A stretch of 64,000 bases of DNA from CAYNZP01 sp964401835 (GTDB lineage: Bacteria; Planctomycetota; Phycisphaerae; SM23-33), in contig CAYNZP010000002.1 of the NCBI GenBank assembly GCA_964401835.1, positions 62,001-126,000 of the forward strand. Direction: 5' to 3'. Position numbers and translations under genes: made by a program. Shown here piece after piece: positions 43,048 to 51,800 of the stretch (positions within the stretch are counted from its first letter, which is position 1; each line of letters opens with the position of its first letter). The notes beneath the pieces are model-generated. The model did no database searches. It worked only from the letters and a program-made list of their open reading frames with translations, and had not been told where the DNA came from.

Positions 43048-44691
43048 GTGAATCTAAACCCATTAATGATCAGTATCGACCAAAATTGCCATAGTCTCTG
43101 GGACGTCATCCCGAAACTCGCTGCCCTGAATGCACACGGCCATAAGGTTCAGCACTTCATTGAGGATATCGATGTGGCGTTCACTTCCATGGGCGCCTCG
43201 GTTGGTAACGACACGCTTCGGATGGCCCGGGAGAGGTTCCACCGTAGCGGCGGCCAGGATTGGGGCGCAGCAATGTTCTACTCGGAATTCCTCGGCAGGC
43301 TGCCCGTGGAAATCCGCGACTGGGAGCCCTTTACAGGCCTGAAGACAAACGTTCTGGCCAAACAACTCGACGAGACGGTAGATAATATTTATGACGAGTT
43401 GTCTCCCAGCGACAACTGGCAGCTGGTAGGACCTAGTTACGTCGGCGACAAGCAGCACCACCGCGTGGTGGCTGATCTTACAACAGCAGAAACCTCTGAG
43501 TTTTTGCGAGAAATGCTCAACAAGGCAAAGCTCGATACTCTACAAGCCTTCCCGCAAAACAACTCTCAGCAGCGCATCTCCCAGTGGTTCAGCCGTGAAG
43601 AAAAGTTGCTTGAGCAATTAATCGCTGATGCCTCCGCCGGTCAACTCGTTGATGTTTATCGGGAATGGCTTAAAAAGTATATGGGCGACGCTGTGAATGT
43701 TTCGTTGACCTCGGAGCTTTTCGCATGCAAATCTCGCCCGAGAGGATTTGAACTGCTGGAGATGTTTTGCAAGGACTACGAGCAACTTGCAGGACTTTAT
43801 AACTCAGCCCTGGCTGAGTCGAACGCGGCCCTGAGACCGTTGAATGATTCTTCTGGTGAGTTGCCGTTTTTCGCAACATATGAATATGAAGGACATATGG
43901 TCCGCTCTGGGCTTTGGCTCGATGGAAATGAATTGAGAATCGCCGACAAGACATTTTGTCTTTCAGCGGATGGCAGCGTAGATTGCGAGAGGTTGTCCGA
44001 AGCGGGCATAGGAGCGATTGCTGGCAAGGCTGTAGTGCTGGTCATCCAGGCTCGTATTGGAGATGGAGCCCAACCCCTGGCGCTGCCCTACCAAGGCTCA
44101 CTTTATATGCCGGCTGCTGAAGTTTTCCTGTCGAAGCTTATTGATTCCGGGCTGATTAAAGGTGCGATTCGACCGATTGTCCGGGTTAGGTTCAACCTTC
44201 TTGATAAAATAAAATCGCTTGATACGACAATTCACCTTCCGCAGCATTTGGCGGGCTATTTCTGTAGCGAGGAAATTTCGGCAAAGGAATTTGGAGAAAA
44301 CTATGCTGCCATTTCCGCCCAGTCACAAAAGCAGCTACAAAGTTTCAAAGAGGCCCCGGCCCGCCTTGATTGGCAGAAGCAAAACTTCCCGGGTTTATTT
44401 GCAAAGATTGATTTGCTCGACAACCAGCGCAGAAAATTGGCGAAAGATAATCCAAAAAGTCCTGAAGTTCGAGATGTCTGGAAACAAATCAAATCTCTTC
44501 AAACAATCTTACTCGACAAAACGTTGCGGCAAATTGCTTATGATTGGCAAATGAGCCAAATTGATTATTGGGACACACGGGGTGCTATTATTCCATGGTC
44601 GATCGCCCTTGGCGGCGAAAAGTTTTATAATAAAATTATTGATGAAGCTGAGATTTATCAGGAACCGCTATCAAAAGGGTTAAGTGAATGA
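43048..44691 (+). CDS. Unrecognised cytoplasmic protein in the dapF operon
   Basis: 547 residues without signal peptide, membrane span or a motif that could be named. It is mostly alpha-helical with a beta-rich middle (about 285-380; GLWLDGNELRIADKTFCLS). It ends with an amphipathic helix region rich in Lys/Gln and WDTRGAIIPWSIALGG. The start is either GTG 43048 or ATG 43066; neither has a good ribosome site, but coupling to dapF is possible. The stop overlaps the ATG of the methyltransferase gene (ATGA), so the two proteins are made together. No function is proposed. Confidence 0.75.
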   Translation: MNLNPLMISIDQNCHSLWDVIPKLAALNAHGHKVQHFIEDIDVAFTSMGASVGNDTLRMARERFHRSGGQDWGAAMFYSEFLGRLPVEIRDWEPFTGLKTNVLAKQLDETVDNIYDELSPSDNWQLVGPSYVGDKQHHRVVADLTTAETSEFLREMLNKAKLDTLQAFPQNNSQQRISQWFSREEKLLEQLIADASAGQLVDVYREWLKKYMGDAVNVSLTSELFACKSRPRGFELLEMFCKDYEQLAGLYNSALAESNAALRPLNDSSGELPFFATYEYEGHMVRSGLWLDGNELRIADKTFCLSADGSVDCERLSEAGIGAIAGKAVVLVIQARIGDGAQPLALPYQGSLYMPAAEVFLSKLIDSGLIKGAIRPIVRVRFNLLDKIKSLDTTIHLPQHLAGYFCSEEISAKEFGENYAAISAQSQKQLQSFKEAPARLDWQKQNFPGLFAKIDLLDNQRRKLAKDNPKSPEVRDVWKQIKSLQTILLDKTLRQIAYDWQMSQIDYWDTRGAIIPWSIALGGEKFYNKIIDEAEIYQEPLSKGLSE

Positions 44692-45314
44692 AGCGAAACA
44701 AGGCCCAGGAAAATATTCGTAATCATTACGAGAATCGAATTTCTCCAGAAAGAGACCATCATGACGTATTGGATTGGGCTAGCGCAGAATCTCAATTGAA
44801 GCGGTTTGAGGTTCTATCTGCAAATGTCAATCTCGAAGGCAAAACACTTCTCGATGTCGGTTGCGGTCTTGGCGACCTTTTCCGATTCCTCAAAGATCAG
44901 AGGATTAAAGTGGACTACACGGGCGTCGATCTTCTCCAAAAAATGGTAATCGCGGCCAACAAAAAAAATCCAGACGGCCTATTCATCCAGGCTGATGTTT
45001 TTGTAGAGGAAACACTGCCACCCGAGCTGGAAAAAAAAATCGACGTGATATTTTGCTCCGGCATATTTAATCTGAATCTGGGCAACAACGTTGAATTCCT
45101 TCGCCTGGCCGTTGGAAAACTTTTAAAACTGACAGATGAGTACCTGGTGTTCAACCTGCTTCACAAAAGAGCTGCCGGACCCGACCGGAAATACTTCTAC
45201 TTCGACCCGGATGTAGTGCTTGAATTACTCGACAATTTCGAATGCGAAACGACAATACTAGATGACTATCTGCCAAATGACTTCACCGTTATCTGCAAAA
45301 AAATTCAATTTTGA
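44688..45314 (+). CDS. Class I SAM-dependent methyltransferase
   Basis: 208 residues. Motif I is TLLDVGCGLGDLFRFL (about 53-68), followed by YTGVDLLQKMV (motif II acidic residue) and a motif-IV-like region DVIFCSGIFNLNL. The C-terminal half is variable, as usual for small-molecule methyltransferases. The start overlaps the stop of the preceding unknown gene by 4 nt, implying a shared pathway or complex. The substrate is unknown. Membership of the Methyltransf_11/25 kind is likely. Confidence 0.87.
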   Translation: MKRNKAQENIRNHYENRISPERDHHDVLDWASAESQLKRFEVLSANVNLEGKTLLDVGCGLGDLFRFLKDQRIKVDYTGVDLLQKMVIAANKKNPDGLFIQADVFVEETLPPELEKKIDVIFCSGIFNLNLGNNVEFLRLAVGKLLKLTDEYLVFNLLHKRAAGPDRKYFYFDPDVVLELLDNFECETTILDDYLPNDFTVICKKIQF

Positions 45315-45408
45315 GAACAAACCATCAATTCTTTGAAAATTTTACTACTATTTAACCATCTGCAAATGCAAGTCTTAAACGAACCACGCCGCATCCTTTC
45401 TAAAAAAA

Positions 45409-45464
45409 CTAATTATTTAGAAATTTCAAGTTGACTTCCCCTCCACATTTGCCTAATTAATTAG
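45409..45464 (+). promoter_or_regulatory. blaI promoter with two 12-bp palindromes (proposed BlaI operators)
   Basis: A promoter, TTGACT (45431-45436), 17-bp spacer, TAATTA (45454-45459), is flanked and overlapped by two dyads: CTAATTATTTAG (45409-45420) and the perfect palindrome CTAATTAATTAG (45453-45464). They sit 44 bp apart, about four helical turns, one upstream of the -35 and one covering the -10. Two operators at one promoter is typical of BlaI/MecI repressors, though the core differs from the known TACA-TGTA type. Confidence 0.6.
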
Positions 45465-45496
45465 TACCACATGAAGTCTAATAGGGAGAAATGAAA

Positions 45497-45883
45497 ATGG
45501 CAAGGCCTACCTCGAAGTATCCGACCGAACTTGAGCTGGCAATTCTCAAGATTCTTTGGGAAAACGGCCAGGCTACAGTACGTCAAGTGCGTGACGCTCT
45601 TTCGCCCGAGCGGGACCTGGCTTACACCTCAGTAATGACAATCATGAATATTATGGTCGAAAAAGGTTATTCAGAGCGGAACAAAACTGGTGCCAGTTTC
45701 GTCTATAAAGCTAAAGTCTCACAGAAAGATACCACCCGCGGAATGCTGAATGATCTTGTCGAGAGGGTTTTTGACGGATCGGCTGCCGCGGTAATGGTCA
45801 ACCTTATAGAGTCCGAAGAATTTAACCAGGATGAAATAAAGAAGCTTCGCGAAATGATCGACCACAGATGCGGGGAGAAATAA
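45497..45883 (+). CDS. blaI: BlaI/MecI-family transcriptional repressor
   Basis: 128 residues with a winged helix at the N-terminus (LELAILKILWENGQATVRQVRDAL, then LAYTSVMTIMNIMVEKGY) and the dimerisation helices at the C-terminus. Such repressors bind DNA as dimers and are inactivated by proteolysis when the membrane metalloprotease partner senses its signal. ATG 45497 is preferred over ATG 45491, because GGGAG is 8 nt away from the former and only 2 nt from the latter. The giant M56 gene starts 1 nt after the stop, so repressor and protease are translated from one message. Confidence 0.93.
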   Translation: MARPTSKYPTELELAILKILWENGQATVRQVRDALSPERDLAYTSVMTIMNIMVEKGYSERNKTGASFVYKAKVSQKDTTRGMLNDLVERVFDGSAAAVMVNLIESEEFNQDEIKKLREMIDHRCGEK

Positions 45884-45884
45884 A

Positions 45885-48800
45885 ATGACATTTCTAAATA
45901 TAGTTGGCGAGAGTTTCTGTGTCAGACTGGTTCTGATTCTTGCCCATTTTTTATGGCAGGCGACGGCTATTACGCTGATCTTTTTGCTGGCTGGTCTCTT
46001 CCTGCGAAAATCGTCAGCTCAGCTGCGTTACTTGCTAGCCGTCATCGCCCTACTGCTGATGCTGGCGTGCCCTTTTATTACGTTTAGCTTTGTGAAAGCA
46101 CCGAGTTCTGCTTTGGCTGACTTTGCAACCGTTACGAGCCGCAATCTCGAGGATGAAAATCCTCATGAATCACAATTGTCGCAGAGTGAACCTGCTATCA
46201 GCCACGCAGCCTCTGGAATTGCCAGTGAAACAATAACAGATTCTGGGGAAGTTGCTACACCGCTTACCAAGGCGGATAACTTGGTAGAAAAACCGGCCGG
46301 GGAATTTATAGATAGCGTTACATCGTTTGTCTCAAGAAACGCTGGATATCTTACGGTGGGATATTTTGTGTGCGTTTTTGTCATGCTGGCTCGTTTGCTT
46401 GTCGGCATTCATGGCGGCAGGCGGCTACGAAAGGCTTCCGAGACGGTGCTGGACTCGTCCTTGCTTTCAACGCTTGGCCAAAAGGCTGAGCTTTTGGGGA
46501 TGCGGTTCGCCCCGGCGATAGCCTATTGCAAACGCGTCGCAGTGCCGACGGTAATCGGCGTAGTTAAACCGATGATACTGCTGCCGATCTCCTTTGCCAG
46601 TGGCCTTTCAGCCGGGCAGGTAGAGGCGATACTCACGCACGAATTGGCACATATCCGCCGCTACGACCATTTTGTAAATCTGCTGCAACGGATAGTCGAA
46701 GCACTGCTGTTCTTTCATCCGGCAGTATGGTTTGTCTCGCGGAAGATTCGCATAGAACGTGAGCATTGCTGCGACGATATGGTCGTCAAAAGCTGCGGCC
46801 GATATTCCTATGCCGAATCCCTCGTCCGTGTGGCCGAACTGAATCTTTCCCAAAGAGTTAATCGACTTTCAACAGTTGCGGCCCTGGCGGCAGCTGACAC
46901 AAAGAAAACGTCACAACTTCGCACCCGCGTTTTGCGCATTATCGGGTCAGAGCATGAAAAGATACGATTGCACAAGAGCTGGCCGATTATGACTGTACTT
47001 ATCGCAGCCGCTATCCTCTCCACCGCCCTTTTGGTATCGGCAAGTGCCAAACCGAATAAAACCGACACAGAAATAAAACCGGCCGGGGAAAAAATAGAAA
47101 ACCCCCTGAAAGTATTAGATGTTGAATTTCAACCGATTTCTCAGGGAAAAAACGTTGTCCATATAAAAGTACAAAATGTTTCTCAAAGTGAACAAATGTT
47201 CGGCATCCATATTTACACCAGATCACCAAGTTACAGTCAACGTGGAATGGGTTGGGGAAAACCTTTTTTAAGCACCCTGAAACCAGCAGAGACCGAAACT
47301 TTTCGTTATGTTTTTAAGATGCAAGGCCCTCCAAATGACAAAACCTGGATAAGGTTGCGTTTTTATAACCCTGATTCTCAAGAAACATACAATTACGAGA
47401 AATATTTCCTTGAAAGAAAATATGAAAGTGAGGATCTGGAACATAGAGAATTCCTACCAAAGTCAGAGATTCAACTTGAAATAATAAAGGTTTTTAAGGG
47501 AATTCAATCAGACATCAGGAACAAGAATTATAAAAAGGCCTGGGATAGCTTCACGTTAGACTATCAGCAAGCAGAATTCCAAGGTGGCCTCGAAGGTTTT
47601 ATAAACGCCATGGAAGGCAAGCCAGGCCTCAAGTGGTTTATTTGGAACAAAAATGAATTTCTTGAACTCGAAGTTGAGTCAATTACCCATACCGGCAATG
47701 GCAGAGTTCCCGGTTTCATCCTTTTAGCTTCACGTCCCGAACAAATTTGGAAAATAAATTTTGTCCGAGAAGAAGGTCAGCTGAAAATTGATTGGATACA
47801 CGGCTATACCCCTGAAATTATTAAGAAGGAAAAGCTGACGCCAAAAACAACAGCAGTTCCACCTATCATTCCGCAGCTCACAGAAAATAAAGATATCGAT
47901 CCGGCTTGGGAATTGCTGCCCGGTGCAAGCTTTCCAACCGATGGTGATTGGACTTTCGAAGAAAGTGATTACATTGTCGGCCCGGACGACATTTTAGACA
48001 TTGCTATCAGGGATTTATATCAGGAAGGGTTGGAAACAACGCTGCGAAGGCAGGTATCACGAACAGGATATATCGATCTCCCAAAACTTCCTGAAAAAAT
48101 TGAGGTTGCGGGACTAATACAAGATGAGGTCACCTCGGCTATTATTGAAGCATATAAAGTTCCCGACATTATCAGTAAGCCAAATGTCCTTGTTACCATT
48201 ACAGCCAAACGACAAGATAAATTCTCGATTCTTGGCGCAGTCAATAAGCCGGATACATATAACATAATACCCCCTGACATGCGTTTATTGGAAGCACTCT
48301 CACTGGCGGGAGGAATCACCCAGACCAATATCCGTTATATCTATGTAATACGCCCTGCAGAAAAGGAAGCAGACGCAACAAAGCCTCGTATTATCGCTAT
48401 TAATTTCGACAAACTCAATGCGGGTGACCCGCGGATGAATATCGTCATTCGGCATAACGATATTGTTCGAGTCCCGTTCCTAAAGCACAGCGAATTCTAT
48501 GTCATAGGCGAAGTGAAACGACCAGGCACTTACAGTCTTACTGGCAGAAGTGTGACTGTGAAAATGGCCCTGGCAGCCGCAGGGTATGACCCTACAAAAA
48601 CCGAAGTACACACTATCCTTATACGCCACCGTAGCGATGGAGTCGAAGAACGCTTGCCGTTAGATTTAAGGGGGATATTAGAAGGAACCGAACCAGACGT
48701 GTATCTAAGACCTGACGATGTCCTGTTGGTACAGCTCTCGGAGGAAGCCAAAAAAATCAAGCTTCTCGGAAATGACCAAAAATTACAATCGTTGCGGATG

Positions 48801-51800
48801 AGTGAAAGTAAACTGCAAACACTTCTGGATAAAGAAAAACCTAAATTTGGGCCCAAGCATCGTAAAGTATTGGAAATTGAAACCCAACTCAAAAGTATAA
48901 GAGAACAGATCAACCAAAGAGAAAAGGAACTTCTGGGCAAAGGCTATTCGGAATACAGAGCTTCGGGTATATATACCACTGCTGGAACCGCGAAGCAGGA
49001 CGGGCCAAAACCGCCAACCGGGCCTGTGCAGGAGTTGAAGTTTGCAAGGCTTGTTCTTGGCAAGGATAAGATGACGTTTGAAGGTCAGGAAACCACATGG
49101 GATGAACTCCCGAAAATTTTCGAGAAGTTCCCAGACAAGGAAAACACTGTATTACAGGTCGCGGTTACCGACGATGAGGCGGTTAGCACAAAAACATTAA
49201 TGAGGGCCCTGAACCTTGTCTCTCACGGCTTCAAGGGCGGCAGCTATACCGGTGTACATCCTCTTGGCACAAAAGGCGACCCCCCTACAACCATACCTGT
49301 TGAAAAAGCAAAGCCCTCTACTCAGATTCCAAAGCAGACTCCCCCTGCCTCCAAAATCGATCCTATTGAGGCTGTCGAAAAGGCTGTTCGCACCATTTCT
49401 ACTTGTGCGGAGGGCGATCCTCGAATATCCAAGGCAATGGACTCACTCAAAGGCTTGGACCAACAAGCTGTTGTAGAAAAACTGACAGAGTATCTGGACT
49501 CCGATAAACCAACAATTCGGCGTTCGGCTATATATATTCTTTGGCGCAGTGAATTCGACTCAATTGAATCTGCTGTAAAACCGTTAATAAAACTAACCAG
49601 CCATGATGAAGTTTTTACACGCGGCATGGCGGCATTGGCTTTGGGCAGCAACAAAGTCGAGCAAAGCCTTGATACGCTTTCTAAAATGACACTCGAAGAC
49701 TCCGATCCATATGCCCGCCGCTGCGCAGCCTATGCCCTCGGCCAACTGGGAAATCCACGGGCAATTAACGTTCTGGAAAAATCACTCAAAGACGAAAATT
49801 CGCTCGTTCGACAGAACTCAGAAGCTGCACTCACTATGATTCGTGAAGGATGGGAGCCGTCAGGTGCTGTTAAGGAAATCTATCCCGGCGTTAAGAGAAG
49901 ATATATCGGCAAAAAAGTGGCCCAATTCCCGCAACCACAAGACCTATCTACTCCGGAGTCAGCCTGCGCAGCATATAAGAAAGCCAGCGGCCTGGAGGGT
50001 GCTGAGAGAATTGTTGACTTGAGTTGGGTGCAGCTCAATCCAGATGAAGTTAGAAAGTTCTGGGAAAGGGCTAAGAAAGAAGACCCTGAAAACATCTACC
50101 TCAACGCTGTCAAGGGCTCATACATAATAGAAGTCCTCACATATAAAGCTGATTATGCAAGCGTAATCAGCTATTTACCATTCTCCCCAGGTACAGGCAA
50201 AAGCCCATATAGCCGGCGAAGTTTTGGGCGAATCAACGGCCAATGGAAAAACCTCGGCGAAGACCGCCTTCCTTCGCTTGAAGCCGCAAGAGAAAGTTTC
50301 AATCGAAAAAAAGAACGCCTCTATGAACATTTTGATGGAATCAAAAAAGCCCATCAAATCAGCCAGCCGGGCGCTATGCGGGCTGACCAGTTCCCTGAAA
50401 TTGTCGGCTGTCGGATAAGAAAATACCATCATCAGCACCTTGCAAGAATTAGTGGAGACTTAAAACCAGCCTTTACTTCACTGACCATGTATGAACATAG
50501 CAAGCTCGCGTTCAGCTGGGAAATCTCAAGCCAGCTTGAGACTGAAGTAACCTATTACGGCATCTCTGTCGCACCTGCCGGCTCGAACATCAACGACGTC
50601 GATCAACACTTTTATAGCGCTATCGGCATCCCAGCCGACGTGAACAAGGCGGAATACGGCCAGGATTTTCCCGGAACAATTGGCAGAGCGGCCAGACACC
50701 TTACTCCCGGCCAATATGATGTTTATTTTCTAGCCTATGCAGGAGAGTTTATCCGCGGCAAAGGCCGACAGCCAATAGCTGGCGGTAAGTTGAGCTTGAC
50801 AGTCAGCCCCCTGCCGCTTACGCAAATCCAGATCGCCGACATCCAGCCGGACGGCGTAATCAAATTCCAGAGCGTTATCCAGTCGTCCAACCTGAGCGGC
50901 AAGGAAATAGCAAGTACCGGCTTCATCAACTCTGACTTTGTCAAGGTCGAGAGCATGGCCGACGACGCCGGCAAGCCGCTCAAATTCACCGCCAAACACG
51001 AAGGGCGAATATTCAGATATAACGTAATTTTCAACGAACCGATTAAGGCTGATGAACCGATTCTTTATTCAAGCAAAGGCACCATGACCAGCCTTGTAAA
51101 GCAGACATCTCCCGGCGAATTCACCTACCGCATGCGACACTGGCCAGCCACCGGGCGGGATACGCATCGTTTGGAAATCTTCCGGCTGCCAAAGGGGGCA
51201 AAACTCCTGAAGGTTTATCCGGACAATTTGCCTCAGCGCAGCAAGGACGGTCGAACCGAACTCGTCGTAGACCGCATCATCGAACCAAACGGCAGCCTCG
51301 AGGTCGTCATAAGTTACAAGCTTGAAGATAAGCCCGCAAAGGCGGAAGGAAGCGACTCCAAGCAAGTATACATTGTTACCTTCCAGCCGGTCGGAGACTT
51401 TCAGCCAACGACAGCTAAAGAGCTTTTGGGCGCGTTTAACGAGAAACACCCCAAAGGCGTGCGGACACATCACTATAGGACCCAGGTACAAGAAGGAAAG
51501 TTGGTTGGACACATATGCGTCGATGGCGCATCCGGCAAGGAAGCCCTGGAAAACATGCTCAAGCAGAGCAAGAAGCTTGAGTTGATTGACGCTACTGCAG
51601 CTGACGAAGAGAAGCTAAAAGCCCTGTATAAGATGGGCCAGCCCTCGCTGAAGAGTGATGGCAAGATGGTTCCCACTTTCATAGTCAAAGGTATTGTGAC
51701 CGACGCCGAAACAGGCCAGCCAATAACGGGAGTCAAGGTGGGAGACCATCGTTATGGGGATGGCAAGCTATTTGGCATTACTGGCCCTGATGGTAGTTAC

